Source of the DNA: JACCZR01 sp963844805
GTDB taxonomy: Bacteria > Actinomycetota > Thermoleophilia > Solirubrobacterales > Thermoleophilaceae
DNA length: 64,000 bases
Direction of reading: 5' to 3'
NCBI GenBank assembly: GCA_963844805.1
Contig: CAWJPU010000009.1
Coordinates: 434,001-498,000 of the forward strand
The notes under the pieces are model-generated. The model ran no database searches. It had not been told where the DNA came from and worked only from the letters and a program-made list of their open reading frames with translations. Both the position numbers and the translations under genes were made by a program. Below, one piece after another: positions 10,155-20,085 of this stretch. The number at the start of each line of letters is the position of its first letter. Within the stretch, counting starts at the first letter, position 1.

Positions 10155-11036
10155 TTACCCAGCGCCCGTGACGCGCTCGTTGCGCGCCGCGGCCGCCTCG
10201 CGGACTCCGTCGCCGGCCCCGCCCACCAGCTCGTGCCGGGCGTGGCGCAGCATCCGCGTGCTGCGCCCGAGGAGAGCGCGCTCCAGGTAGGCCACCACCC
10301 AGAGCGCGCGCGTAAGAAAGCGGGCGGGCGTCGAGTGGTGCTTTCGCATGTACAGGTCGCGGTTGCGGTGGAACTCGGCGAGCCGCCGGGCCTCGGCCTC
10401 GCGGTCGTTGGACAGCTGGTTGTGGTGGGTCGCCACCGCGGCGGGCTCGAACAGGATCCGCCAGCCGGCGTCGCGCAGCCGCTTGCAGAAGTCGGTCTCG
10501 TCGGAGTAGACGAAGAAGTCGGGGTCGAGCCAGCCCACCTGCTCGCCGGCGGAGCGGCGCACCAGCAGGGCGCTGGACTGGCACCAGCCCACCTCGCGCC
10601 GCCGGGTGCCGCCGCTCTGGGTGACCAGCCGCTTCTGCGTCCCGGTCGCGACCGCCAGCGCCGGGCCGACTCCGGGCAGCCGCCACGCGCAGGGCACCGG
10701 CCGCCCGTCGCTCGACACCAGCTGCGCTCCCACCGCCGCCGCGTCCGGGTCCTCGTCCAGCGCCCGCACCAGGGCCTCGGCCGCGCCGGGGTGCAGCTCG
10801 GCGTCCTCGTTGAGCAGCAGCGCGTACTCGCCCTGAGCCTGGCGCAGCAGGCGGGTGTCGTTGGCCGCCTTGCCCTCGCGGCGCTCGAGCCTGACGTTGG
10901 CCAGCTCGCCCGAGCCGTCGTCGGAGGCGTTGTCGAGCACCAGGACCTCCCCCTCGGGCCCCGCCCGCACCGCCTCCAAGCACGCGGGCAGGTACTCGGC
11001 CCCGTTGGTGTTGACGATGCAGTAGGAGAGCTTCAC
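10155..11036 (-). CDS. Family 2 glycosyltransferase (GT-A)
   Basis: A 293-residue GT2 enzyme, rhamnosyl/mannosyl-transferase-like. The N-terminal nucleotide-sugar binding fold is seen in LSYCIVNTNGAEYLPACLEAV and VLVLDNASDDGSG, followed by a short acidic metal motif in LLNEDAELHPG and the acceptor-side segment DPDFFVYSDETDFCKRLRDA typical of the family. No membrane helices are evident, so it acts at the cytoplasmic face. Its ATG overlaps the stop of the upstream GT4 gene as ATGA. Ten bases separate its stop from the ligase start. Donor and acceptor cannot be read from sequence. Confidence 0.85.
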   Translation of the reverse strand: MKLSYCIVNTNGAEYLPACLEAVRAGPEGEVLVLDNASDDGSGELANVRLERREGKAANDTRLLRQAQGEYALLLNEDAELHPGAAEALVRALDEDPDAAAVGAQLVSSDGRPVPCAWRLPGVGPALAVATGTQKRLVTQSGGTRRREVGWCQSSALLVRRSAGEQVGWLDPDFFVYSDETDFCKRLRDAGWRILFEPAAVATHHNQLSNDREAEARRLAEFHRNRDLYMRKHHSTPARFLTRALWVVAYLERALLGRSTRMLRHARHELVGGAGDGVREAAAARNERVTGAG

Positions 11037-12208
11037 CGCGACCGGGCCACGCGCTCGAGCACCTCGAGCATCCGCCCCGCGAGCAGGTCGCGGTCGAACT
11101 CGCGCTCGGCCAGCTCACGCGCGTTGCGGCCCATCTCCTCCGTGCGCCCCCGGAGCGATTGCACCTGCGCGGCCAGGTCCGCCGGGTCGCCGGGGCGGGC
11201 GAAGACGCCCGCGTCGTTGTCCTCCACCAGCGACCGCATCCAGCCGTCGCAGTTCACGACCGCCGGTCGCCCGGCGGCGAACGTGTCGAACAGCTTGTTG
11301 GGCGAGCAGGTGGCCAGGATCGGCACGTCCTTGTAGATGGTCATGCAGGCGTCGGAGGCGGCCGCCAGCCGGGCGACCGAGGTCTTATCCGGGATCGGGT
11401 CGGAGAAGACGACGTTCTCCACCCCCCGCGCCCGCTCGACCAGCTCCTCGCGGCGCTTGCCGTCGCCGTGGAGCACGAAGGTCACGTCGGGCGCGAGCGG
11501 GGCGGCGTCCACCACCTGGGTCAGGTCGTTGGCCTCGCCCATGGTGCCGAAGTAGGAGCACACGAAGCGGTCGCCCAGGCCCAGCCGCTCGCGCATGTCC
11601 GAGCCGTCCAGCCCGGGCTCGAACATGTCCAGGTCGGAGGCGTTGGGGATCATCGACACGCGCTCGGGCGGCACGCCGGCCGCCGCCACGCCGTCGCGCA
11701 TGCCCGGCGACAGCGCGTTTACGTGCGCGGCGTTGCGGTACACGGTCCGCTCCAGCAGCCGGGCGAGGCGCTGGAGCACGGGGTTGGGCAGGGCGCCCAT
11801 CTGGATCGGCGCCTCGGGCCACAGGTCGCGCACCTCGAACACCAGCGGTGTGCGGAAGCGCTTCGACGCGGCGAGCGCGGGCAGAGCCATGGTCAGCGGC
11901 GGGGACGTGGCGTAGATGACGTCCGCCCGCGGGAGCCGCAGGACGGTGCGAGTTGCAGCGGCCGCAAAGCGGGCGAATTCCAGTGCGCGGCGGCCGTAGC
12001 CGAGCTTGGTCGCGCGCACGTAGTCGCCGAAGCCCGCGGACACCGAGACCACTTCGATGCCGTCCTCGACGCGACGCCCGCCGTCGCCGGCCGTCACCAT
12101 CGTCACCTCGTGGCCCTGCTGGACGAACCGACGCGCGAACTCGTACGAGCGCGTGCCGCCGATCCCGGCGCGGGTCATGAAGTACTGGTGCAGGTACAGA
12201 ATCCGCAT
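11033..12208 (-). CDS. WbuB-like GT4 glycosyltransferase
   Basis: A 391-residue GT-B enzyme resembling WbuB-type transferases, which add an amino sugar to an undecaprenyl-linked intermediate. The N-terminal signature is MRILYLHQYFMTRAGIGGTR, with the middle motif VFEVRDLWPEAPIQMGALPN and the donor-binding half FVCSYFGTMGEANDLTQVV and PNKLFDTFAAGRPAVVN. The start ATG at 12208 faces the divergent sugar-transferase gene at 12280, leaving a 71-nt intergenic promoter space. This is the first gene of the minus-strand glycan operon 12208 to 7290. Substrate is inferred only from family resemblance. Confidence 0.85.
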   Translation of the reverse strand: MRILYLHQYFMTRAGIGGTRSYEFARRFVQQGHEVTMVTAGDGGRRVEDGIEVVSVSAGFGDYVRATKLGYGRRALEFARFAAAATRTVLRLPRADVIYATSPPLTMALPALAASKRFRTPLVFEVRDLWPEAPIQMGALPNPVLQRLARLLERTVYRNAAHVNALSPGMRDGVAAAGVPPERVSMIPNASDLDMFEPGLDGSDMRERLGLGDRFVCSYFGTMGEANDLTQVVDAAPLAPDVTFVLHGDGKRREELVERARGVENVVFSDPIPDKTSVARLAAASDACMTIYKDVPILATCSPNKLFDTFAAGRPAVVNCDGWMRSLVEDNDAGVFARPGDPADLAAQVQSLRGRTEEMGRNARELAEREFDRDLLAGRMLEVLERVARSR

Positions 12209-12279
12209 GATTGGCCCCTGCGGGCGTCCAGCCCGCAGATCTGATGCCCTTGGCGCCGTCCCGGCGCCCCGTTAACCCT

Positions 12280-12916
12280 ATGAACCGCCTGTTCGACATC
12301 GCCATCGCCGCCGCCGCTCTCGTGGTCCTGTCCCCGCTCATCGCCGTCGCGGCGATCGCGATCAGGCTCGAGACGCGCGGGGCCGCCTTCTTCCGCCAGC
12401 GCCGGGTAGGGCGCGACGGCGAGGCGTTCGAGCTGTGGAAGCTGCGCACGATGGTCACCGGGGCCCAGGGAATGGGCGCCGGCATCTACGTCACCCAGGG
12501 CGACCCGCGCATCACGCGCGTGGGAGCGCTGCTGCGGCGGTTCTCGCTCGACGAGCTCCCGAACCTGTTCAACGTGCATCTCCGGGGACCTGGCGATCGT
12601 CGGCCCCCGGCCGACGGTGCAGGAGCAGGTGGACGCGTACACCCCGCGCCAGCGGCGCCGCCTGGAGGTGCGCCCGGGGATCACCGGCTGGGCCCAGGTG
12701 AACGGCCGCACCTCGCTGCCGTGGCCGGAGCGCATCGAGCTCGACGTCTGGTACGTCGACCACCGCTCCACGCTGCTCGACCTCAGGATCCTGGTCCGCA
12801 CTGCGCGCATGCTGCTGACCGGTCACGGCCTGTACAGCGAGGATCCGCGCCAGGGCTGGGGCACCACCGAGGAGCCCGCCCCTGGTGCGAAGGACCCCGG
12901 CGCCCGTGCGCCGTGA
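12280..12916 (+). CDS. Undecaprenyl-phosphate sugar-1-phosphate transferase (frameshifted)
   Basis: A short bacterial sugar transferase (PF02397-type, WcaJ/PglC-like) that starts glycan-unit assembly by moving a phospho-sugar onto undecaprenyl phosphate. One N-terminal membrane helix follows MNRLFDIAIAAAALVVLSP. The catalytic-region motifs are RVGRDGEAFELWKLRTM, GDPRITRVGALLRRFSLDEL and GDLAIVGPRPTVQEQ, and then the conserved RPGITGWAQVNGR and LDVWYVDHRS. The frame breaks at 12577: one extra C between NV and ISGDLAIVGPRP. I chose ATG 12280; an in-frame ATG at 12244 would add residues outside the family. It opens divergently from the GT operon. Confidence 0.85.
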
Positions 12917-13682
12917 GGCGCTGGCGCTGCTGCGCTGCCCGCTGTGCCGGCACGGGCTGGAGCTGCTGAACGGCTCGGTCGGCTGCCAGGAGGGCCACCG
13001 CTTCGACATCGCCCGGCAGGGCTACGTCAACCTGGTGCCGGCCCCCGGTGACACGGCGGCGATGGTCAGCGCCCGCGAGGCGTTCCTGGAGGCCGGCCAC
13101 CTCGACTTCATCCCGCTGGACGCCGAGGGCGTGGTCGTGGACGCGGGGTCGGGCCCGGCCCACCACCTCGCCGCCACCGGCGCCGAGGTTGCGATCGCCC
13201 TGGACAGCTCCACCGCCGCCTTGCGCCGCGCCGCGAGACACGCCACCGCGGTCGGCTGCGACCTGTGGAAGGAGCTGCCCCTGCGCTCGGACGTCGCCGA
13301 CGCAGTGCTGAGCGTCTTCTCGCCTCGCAACGGCGCCGAGTTCGCCCGCATCCTGCGCCCCGGAGGGAAGCTGATCACGGTCACCCCGGGGCCGGACCAC
13401 TTCGCCGAGCTGGTCGAGGGCCTGGCTCTGCTGTCGATCGACCCCGCCAAGGAGGAGCGCCTGCAGGCGAAGCTGGCCGGGATGTTCGAGCAGTGGGGGA
13501 GCGAGCGCCACGAGCGCACGCTCGAGCTCTCCCACGCCGACGCCCTGGCCGCCGCGCGCATGGGCCCCAGCGCCTGGCATCTGGACCCCGGCGAGCTGGA
13601 AGGCCGCGTGTCGGTGCTGCCCGAGCCGCTGCCCGTCACCGCCTCGGTGGACGTGGCCGAGTGGGCTACTGGACGTCTATGA
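12885..13682 (+). CDS. RlmA-like 23S rRNA (guanine) N1-methyltransferase
   Basis: A 265-residue SAM-dependent methyltransferase. The N-terminal zinc finger has the RlmA pattern CPLC, then CQEGHRFDIARQGYVNLVP, with Cys-Cys-Cys-His ligands. The SAM-binding motif is VVVDAGSGPAHHLAA, followed by VFSPRNGAEFARILRPGGKL. RlmA methylates G745 or G748 of 23S rRNA; in actinobacteria relatives of this family confer macrolide tolerance (TlrB). The start is either GTG 12885 or the in-frame GTG 12906, both inside the end of the preceding gene. The last 17 bases overlap the convergent amidase gene. rRNA target position is not determinable here. Confidence 0.8.
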   Translation: MRRTPAPVRREALALLRCPLCRHGLELLNGSVGCQEGHRFDIARQGYVNLVPAPGDTAAMVSAREAFLEAGHLDFIPLDAEGVVVDAGSGPAHHLAATGAEVAIALDSSTAALRRAARHATAVGCDLWKELPLRSDVADAVLSVFSPRNGAEFARILRPGGKLITVTPGPDHFAELVEGLALLSIDPAKEERLQAKLAGMFEQWGSERHERTLELSHADALAAARMGPSAWHLDPGELEGRVSVLPEPLPVTASVDVAEWATGRL

Positions 13683-15375
13683 GCCGGCGGCGCGTCGTGA
13701 GGCGGACCGTGTTGCGGTCGGCCCGCACGACGAAGTAGACGCGCATCTCGCCCGCCTTGGCGGGGCGGAAGCGCAGCGTGAAGCGCCCGCGGCGGTTGGG
13801 CTTGAGCGCGCGCGTGCTGGTGGTCTTGAAGCCCTCGCCCCTGCGCGCCTGGAGCACCGCGAACACGCGCGGCTTGCGCGGGCTCACCGACCCCCGGACG
13901 CTGACCAACTCCGCCATTGGCACGCTCTCGGGCAGCCGGCTCAGCTTGAGCACCGGCTTGACCTTGAGCGTGGTGCGGCTCGAGTACGTGCCCGCCAGGC
14001 CGCTGCCACCGCCGAAGCGCACTCGGACGAAGCGGGTGCCGCGCGGGCGCACGACGGTCTCGTAGTTGCCGTCGGAATCGAGCGAGACCTTGGCCACCGT
14101 GCGGTACTTCCCGCGGGTGGTGCGCGCCTGGACCCCGACGCGCGTGCCGGTGACGGGGCTGCCGTCGAACTTCGTCAGCCGGCCGGCGACCTTCACGCGC
14201 GCCTTGTAGCCCGCCGTGCGCGGGGTCAGCTTGGCGGTGAGGTTGGTGCCCACGCCGCCGGAGACGTCGCCCACGCGCGCCCGCAGGTCGTCCAGCTGCG
14301 CGTACAGCGCGCTGCCCGGGCACTCGGTCAGGTTGGTGTCGCGGTGGCCGGAGACGCGGCGCAGGCGCACGCTGCGCCCGGAGCCGTAGCGGTTGGTGTC
14401 GCCGCCTGCGCTGGTGACGGTGGTGGTTCCCGCGGTGGGGGCGCCATGCAGCGGCAGCTTCCAGCGGATGAGGCGGGCCATGGCGTCGAGCGCGGCGCTG
14501 CTCTGGGGCACCGACGTGTGGGTGCCGATGTTGGCGATGCCCGTGGTCTGGGAGTTGTAGCCCTGCGCCTGCGCGCCGATCACGGCGCGGTCGACGCCGC
14601 CGGCGCGGCCCTCGTACAGGACGCCGTACTTGTCGACGAGGAAGTTGTAGCCGATGTCGTTCCACCCGTTGGAGTTGCGGTGGAAGCGGCAGATGCCGAG
14701 CACGACCGACGGCGCCTCGCTGCGCGAGTAGTCGTTGGTCGAGACCGTGTGGTGCACGTAGGCCGCCCGGACGGAGCCGTACGAGGCGCCCGAGCGCGGG
14801 CGGCAGTCCGACGCGCCCCAGCCGGCGCGGCTGACCATGCCCGGCCGCGCCTCGGCCGCCCGCGCCGCGGGGGTGCCGGGGATCAGCGAGGCGACGTTGT
14901 CGGCCACCCGCCGCAAGCCGCTGCGCAGCCGGTCGCTCCCGGTGGAAGAGCCCTTCACGTTCACGTAGTGCAGCTTCAGGCCGGGCACGGGCCGGCTCAG
15001 CCGGTACTGCACGTAGTCGGCCTCGCCCACCCAGGCCGGGGTCGAGGTGCCCTGGGGCATCGGCTCCCCGCGCCCGGGGTCGGGCGCGTCCTCTGACTGC
15101 ACGGGGAGCGTCGTCCAGCGGGTCCAGCCACCGCCCTCGCGGCGGGTGCGCACCCCCACGCGCGGCGCCGCGTCCCCGCGCCAGCGCAAGCCGACGAGGT
15201 TGAAGCGCTTGCCGGCCCTGATCGGCTGCGACTGCACCGCCCGGCCGAAGCGCTTCTGCACGCCGGCGCCGCTCTCGAAGTCGACGGGGTCGGGCCGGTA
15301 CGGCCTCAGCGAGAAGGCGGGCGCGGCCACGAGGCCGCACGCGAGCACGGCGAGAAGCAGGACGCGACGCAGCAT
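13666..15375 (-). CDS. Secreted PGRP/N-acetylmuramoyl-L-alanine amidase
   Basis: A 569-residue exported peptidoglycan amidase. Residues 1-21 are a signal peptide (MLRRVLLLAVLACGLVAAPA). After an N-terminal domain of about 150 residues, the PGRP/amidase_2 domain (about 180-360) starts MVSRAGWGASDCRPR and carries the zinc ligands His in AAYVHHTVSTNDYSR and His and Cys in SGHRDTNLTECPG, so it should be catalytic. A tail of Ig-like/repeat sequence (about 370-569) with many VxVxxR strands follows, perhaps for wall binding. It would cleave the amide between MurNAc and L-Ala of the stem peptide. It lies 52 nt downstream of the DUF3105 gene, with a possible terminator between. Confidence 0.85.
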   Translation of the reverse strand: MLRRVLLLAVLACGLVAAPAFSLRPYRPDPVDFESGAGVQKRFGRAVQSQPIRAGKRFNLVGLRWRGDAAPRVGVRTRREGGGWTRWTTLPVQSEDAPDPGRGEPMPQGTSTPAWVGEADYVQYRLSRPVPGLKLHYVNVKGSSTGSDRLRSGLRRVADNVASLIPGTPAARAAEARPGMVSRAGWGASDCRPRSGASYGSVRAAYVHHTVSTNDYSRSEAPSVVLGICRFHRNSNGWNDIGYNFLVDKYGVLYEGRAGGVDRAVIGAQAQGYNSQTTGIANIGTHTSVPQSSAALDAMARLIRWKLPLHGAPTAGTTTVTSAGGDTNRYGSGRSVRLRRVSGHRDTNLTECPGSALYAQLDDLRARVGDVSGGVGTNLTAKLTPRTAGYKARVKVAGRLTKFDGSPVTGTRVGVQARTTRGKYRTVAKVSLDSDGNYETVVRPRGTRFVRVRFGGGSGLAGTYSSRTTLKVKPVLKLSRLPESVPMAELVSVRGSVSPRKPRVFAVLQARRGEGFKTTSTRALKPNRRGRFTLRFRPAKAGEMRVYFVVRADRNTVRLTTRRRLIDVQ

Positions 15376-15394
15376 CTAGAAGCACCCAACACTG

Positions 15395-15430
15395 GCAAAA
15401 CGCCTCGGTTGCGGGGCTTTACCGGCGTTA
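15395..15430 (-). terminator. Possible intrinsic terminator after the DUF3105 gene
   Basis: On the minus strand AACGCC and GGT pair with ACC and GGCGTT across a loop of about 11 nt (with a 2-nt bulge), directly followed by a run of four T. The stem begins at the TAA stop of the DUF3105 gene. The T-run is short, so termination may be partial. Confidence 0.4.
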
Positions 15431-16147
15431 TGGAACGGGCTCGGGCCCGTTGCCGCGGTGCTCGTCGATGAAAGCGCGCAGCGCGCTCATCGACTTGGGC
15501 CCGCCGGTCTTGCAGCCCAGCAGGTAGCCGGTGCCCAGCGGCTCGGGGTCGCGGCCCCAGGCGGTGGCGGCCAGCTGGTACGGCATGTTGGGCCGCGGGA
15601 TGAGCAGGAGCTGGTAGCCCTGCTCGGAGTCGTAGGTGGCCTTGAGGTCGGCCCGCAGCTGCCGCGGCGCGTTCGGCTTGAACCAGATGTCGATGCGGCC
15701 GTGCTCGAGCGAGTGGACCACCGACGAGTCGGGCGGCGGCTGGGTGAAGGCCTGGTCCTCGGCGGGGATCTCGTAGTGGCGGCCGGTCATGGGCGGGTTC
15801 GAGTCGTACTTGATCGGCTGGTTGGGGTTGCCGACGTGGTCGCGGCTCTTGGCCCGCTCCTGCTTGAGCTCGCAGCCGGCGACGTCCGCCGCCGTCGCGA
15901 CGTTGCTGTCGCCGGGCTTCGCGACGGCCCCTCCGGGGGGGTACAGCGAGGCCTGCTGCTCGGAGCCCTCGTCGTCGCCTCCGCCGGAGACGAGCAGGAC
16001 CACCAGCACGACCAGAGCGGCGAGGGCCAGCGCGCCGCCGATGCCGTAGCCGACGAGGCGCTTGCGCCGCGCCTCGGCCGCCGCCGCGCGCTCGCGCTCC
16101 TCACGCTCGCGCCGGAGGCGCTCCTTCTCTTCCTTGCGGCTGGCCAT
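15428..16147 (-). CDS. DUF3105 membrane-anchored protein
   Basis: A 239-residue protein with a highly charged N-terminus (about residues 1-30, K/E/R-rich, coiled-coil-like), one membrane helix (about 32-54) and an extracytoplasmic DUF3105 domain. The family core is visible as NPPMTGRHYEIPAEDQAF, VVHSLEHGRIDIWF and PNMPYQLAATAWGR. DUF3105 has no established biochemical role. His residues in HSLEHG and NPPMTGRHY could bind a metal, but this is speculation. It is transcribed from the short gap shared with the alpha/beta hydrolase gene upstream on the same strand. Confidence 0.75.
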   Translation of the reverse strand: MASRKEEKERLRREREERERAAAAEARRKRLVGYGIGGALALAALVVLVVLLVSGGGDDEGSEQQASLYPPGGAVAKPGDSNVATAADVAGCELKQERAKSRDHVGNPNQPIKYDSNPPMTGRHYEIPAEDQAFTQPPPDSSVVHSLEHGRIDIWFKPNAPRQLRADLKATYDSEQGYQLLLIPRPNMPYQLAATAWGRDPEPLGTGYLLGCKTGGPKSMSALRAFIDEHRGNGPEPVP

Positions 16148-16180
16148 CGAGCGGCGAAGCGTAGTGAGCGGTCAGGCCGC

Positions 16181-17029
16181 TCAGGCCACCTGACGCCGGC
16201 GCCGACGTCGCTGCCCGGTCTCCGACCAGCAGTCGTCGACGAAGGTAGTGATCTCCTTGGTCAGGCGGTCGGGGGTGATCCGCAGTTCGAGGATCGAGCT
16301 CGCCTCCACCAGGCGCGAGCCCTTGAGCTCGTGGACCAGCTGGTCGGAGTCCGAGAAGGGGTGGATCGGGTCGCGGTTGTGGCCGATCACCAGGGCGGGC
16401 ATGTCGAGCTTGCGGCGCTCCTCGCTCGGCGGCGCCACGCGGCCGAAGAACAGCCCCTGGAGCACCGAGGCGGACGGCTTGGGGTCCTGGCTCACCCAGT
16501 CCAGCAGCATGCCGGCGAGCAGGGGGCTCCCGGGCCGGGGGATGCGGCTCGCGACCGCGGCGATGCCCCGGGCCACCGGCGCGCCGAAGGTCAGATGGAC
16601 CATCAGCGGGGTGAAGGCCAGCGCGCAGCCCAGCAGCGCGTTGTCGAGCACCGGCATCTCGACCAGCAGGCCCTTGACGCGCCCGGGCGCGGCCACAGCG
16701 GCCTCGAGGGTGGCGTTGGCGCCCAGCGACGTGCCGCCGATGACCGCCTGGTCGATCTCCAGGTGGTCGAGCAGGCCGATCACCTGGCCGCCGAAGATGC
16801 TCATGGAGTAGTTGCTCATCTCCGGCGGGCGGTCGGAGTCGCCGTGGCCGAGAAGGTCGAGGCACAGCACGCGGTAGCCGCGGTCGGCTATCGCGGACGC
16901 CAGCGGGCCCTGCATCGTGCGCGAGAACAGCAGCCCCGGAAGCAGGACGACGGTCCGGTCGCCACCGCCGTACTCGTCGAACACGAGGCGGTGGCCCTGG
17001 TGGAGAAAGGAGCGTCTGCGCGGCTTCAA
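16181..17029 (-). CDS. Alpha/beta hydrolase
   Basis: A 282-residue soluble alpha/beta-fold hydrolase. It shows the oxyanion-hole segment VVLLPGLLFSRTMQ, the strand VLCLDLLGHGDSDRP, the nucleophile elbow GGTSLGAN (Ser) and an acid/His pair in the C-terminal third (VIGHNRDPIHPFSDSDQL and after). The substrate is unknown. The C-terminus is unusually basic (RRRRRR). It is divergent from coxS, with about 73 bases between the starts, so the two promoter regions overlap; a link to the cox cluster is possible but not shown. Confidence 0.75.
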   Translation of the reverse strand: MKPRRRSFLHQGHRLVFDEYGGGDRTVVLLPGLLFSRTMQGPLASAIADRGYRVLCLDLLGHGDSDRPPEMSNYSMSIFGGQVIGLLDHLEIDQAVIGGTSLGANATLEAAVAAPGRVKGLLVEMPVLDNALLGCALAFTPLMVHLTFGAPVARGIAAVASRIPRPGSPLLAGMLLDWVSQDPKPSASVLQGLFFGRVAPPSEERRKLDMPALVIGHNRDPIHPFSDSDQLVHELKGSRLVEASSILELRITPDRLTKEITTFVDDCWSETGQRRRRRRQVA

Positions 17030-17102
17030 GACCGGCAGAGTCTACCGCCGGTCCCCGAGGGGTATCTTGCCTTTCAAGCGACCAATCCGGGGGAGGATGG
17101 GT

Positions 17103-17578
<476 letters not shown>

Positions 17579-17582
<4 letters not shown>

Positions 17583-20085
17583 GCCCCTCCAGACCCTCCA
17601 CAAGGGAGGACAGGCCCTCCACAAGGGAGGACAGGCGGAAATGGCTGGGTCGGCCAGGCGATCCGGCGCAAGGAGGACCCGCCCCTCATCAAGGGCCAGG
17701 GCCGGTACACGGACGACATGTACCTGCCCGGCATGCTCCACGCGGCGATCGTCCGCTCCCCCGAGGCGAACGCCACGATCACCAACATCGACAAGTCCGA
17801 GGCCGAGGCGCACCCCGGCGTCGTCGCAGTCTTGACCGCCGATGACATGTCCGAGGACTTCGCCGCGCCGCTGGGGACGGTCTGGGCCCCGCCTGGCGTG
17901 GAGGTCCGCGACCCGGGACAGTGGCCGCTCGCCAAGGGTGACGTCAAGCACGTGGGCCAGGCCGTGGCGGTGGTGGTGGCGACCGACCGCGGCACCGCGG
18001 TGGACGCCGCCGAGCTGGTGCTGGTCGACTACGAGACTCGCGCCGCGGTGGTGGACCCCGAGAAGGCGCTGGAGGACGGCTCGCCGCTGGTGCACGAGCA
18101 GTTCGGCACCAACCGAACGCACGACTGGTCGGTCGGCGGCGGCGACGTCGATGCCGCGATCTCCGAGGCCGACGTGGTGGTCGAGCGCCGCATCGTCAAC
18201 CACCGCACCTCCGGCGCTCCGATCGAGCCGCGTGCCTGTGTGGCCGAGGCCAGCGGCGACGACGTCACGCTGTACTCCTCCACCCAGGTCCCGCACATCG
18301 CCCGCTTCGTGCTCAGCGGGGTGCTGGGGATGTCCGAGGACCGGATCCGCGTGGTCGCCCCGGACGTGGGCGGCGGCTTCGGATCGAAGCTCCAGGTCTA
18401 CGGCGAGGAGGCGCTCATCCTCGGGCTGGCGCGCAGGCTCGGCCGCCCGGTCAAGTGGACGGAGACGCGCTCCGAGCACATGACCACCTCGCACCACGGG
18501 CGCGACCAGATCTCGTACGCCACCTTCGCGGCCACCCGTGACGGGAAGGTCACCGCGATCAAGGTTCACTCGATCTGCGACATGGGCGCCTATTACGGGC
18601 TGCTGACGCCGTTCATCCCCGAGCTCGGCTTCCCGGTGGGCAACGGGGCTTACGACGTCCCCAACGTGCAGATCGAATTCACCGGGGTGTTCACCAACAA
18701 ATTCGAGACCGACGCCATTCGCGGCGCGGGCCGGCCGGAGATCATGCACTGGTGCGAGCTCATGATGGAGCTGCTCGCGGTAGAGCTGGACATGGATCCG
18801 GTCGAGCTCAGGCGGAAGAACTTCATAGCCGCCGACGCCTTCCCGTTCGAGACCCCGCTGGGGATCGTGTACGACTCGGGCAACTACCAGGGCACGCTCG
18901 ACAGGCTGCTCGAGCACGTCGACATGGACGCCTTCCGGCGCGAGCAGGCAGAGCTGCGGGACCAGGGGGTGTACCGGGGCATCGGCTTGTCGACCTACGT
19001 CGAGGTGTGCGGTCTGGCGCCCTCGCGCGCGGTGGGCCCCCAGGGCGTGGGCCTGCAGGCCGCGTTCTGGGAGTCGGCCATGGTGCGCGTGCACCCCAGC
19101 GGCTCGGCCACGGTCTACACCGGCACGTCGCCGCACGGACAGGGCCACGACACCAGCTTCGCGCAGATCGCCGCCGACCGCCTCGGCATCGAGCCCGAGA
19201 ACGTCGACGTGCTGCACGGCGACACCGACCAGGGCCCGTTCGGGTGGGGCACCTACGGCTCGCGCTCACTGGCGGTGGGCGGCGAGTCGGTGGGCCGCGC
19301 GGCCGAGAAGGTCCAGGACAAGGCGAAGAAGGTCTGCGCCGCGCTGCTGGAGGCCGCGCCCGAGGACATCGAGCTGGCCGACGGCAAGTACCAGGTGCGC
19401 GGCTCGCCGGACAAGGCGATGACGATGGCCGAGATTGCCGGGGCGGCGCACATCCCACCGCAAGAGCTCCCGGCCGACATCGAGCCGGGGCTGGAGGAGA
19501 CCTCGTTCTACGACCCCGAGAACTTCGTGTTCCCCTTCGGCGCGCACGCGTGCGTGGTCGACGTGGACGTGGAGACCGGCAAGGTCGAGGTGGTGCGCTG
19601 GGTGGCCGTGGATGACTGCGGACCGGCCATCAACCCGGCGCTGATCGACGGGCAGATCCATGGTGGCGTCGTGCACGCCATCGGCCAGGCGCTGTACGAG
19701 CAGATCGTCTACGACGACGAGGGCCAGCTCGTCACCGGCTCGTTCGTCGACTACGCGCTGCCGACCGCGGCCGAGGTCCCGATGTTCGAGACCGACCGCA
19801 CCGAGACCCCCTCGCCGGTGAACCGGCTGGGCGTCAAGGGCGTGGGCGAGGCGGGCACGATCGCCGCCACCCCCGCGATCGTAAGCGCGGCCATCGACGC
19901 GCTGAAGCCGCTCGGCGTGACGTTCATGGACATGCCGCTCACGCCCATGCGGGTGCTCGCAGTACATCCAGGGCGACGGCGACGGCCCGCGCGCGACCGA
20001 GCAGGGCCGTGACGTGGGCACACACGGCCAGGGCGCGGCAGGATCAGGACCAGCGCGGCCCGAGGAAGGAGGTGGGTTGCGGTGA
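17579..20085 (+). CDS. coxL: Molybdenum hydroxylase large subunit, form II CODH-like (CoxL-like; two frameshifts)
   Basis: Molybdopterin-binding catalytic subunit of about 830 residues. Family motifs are IRRKEDPPLIKGQGRY near the N-terminus, PDVGGGFGSK, GQGHDTSFAQIA and GVGEAGTIAATPA. The active-site loop reads AIRGAGR (nt 18714-18734), matching the AYRGAGR type of form II enzymes, not the AYxCSFR loop of form I CO dehydrogenases, so CO need not be the substrate. ATG 17579 overlaps the coxS stop, but its frame leaves the conserved sequence near 17640. At 19959 one extra G separates the body from a tail (QYIQGDGDGPRATEQGR) that ends in a GTGA overlap with coxM. Both breaks equal one extra base. 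Confidence 0.85.
17594..17635. repeat. Two tandem 21-nt repeats, each a perfect hairpin, at the coxL start
   Basis: Two identical 21-nt units lie back to back. Each contains CCCTCCACAAGGGAGG (6-bp perfect stem, 4-nt loop) plus the spacer ACAGG. They fall just after the coxS stop and ATG 17579. In the frame of that ATG they encode two copies of RPSTRED. Confidence 0.9.
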
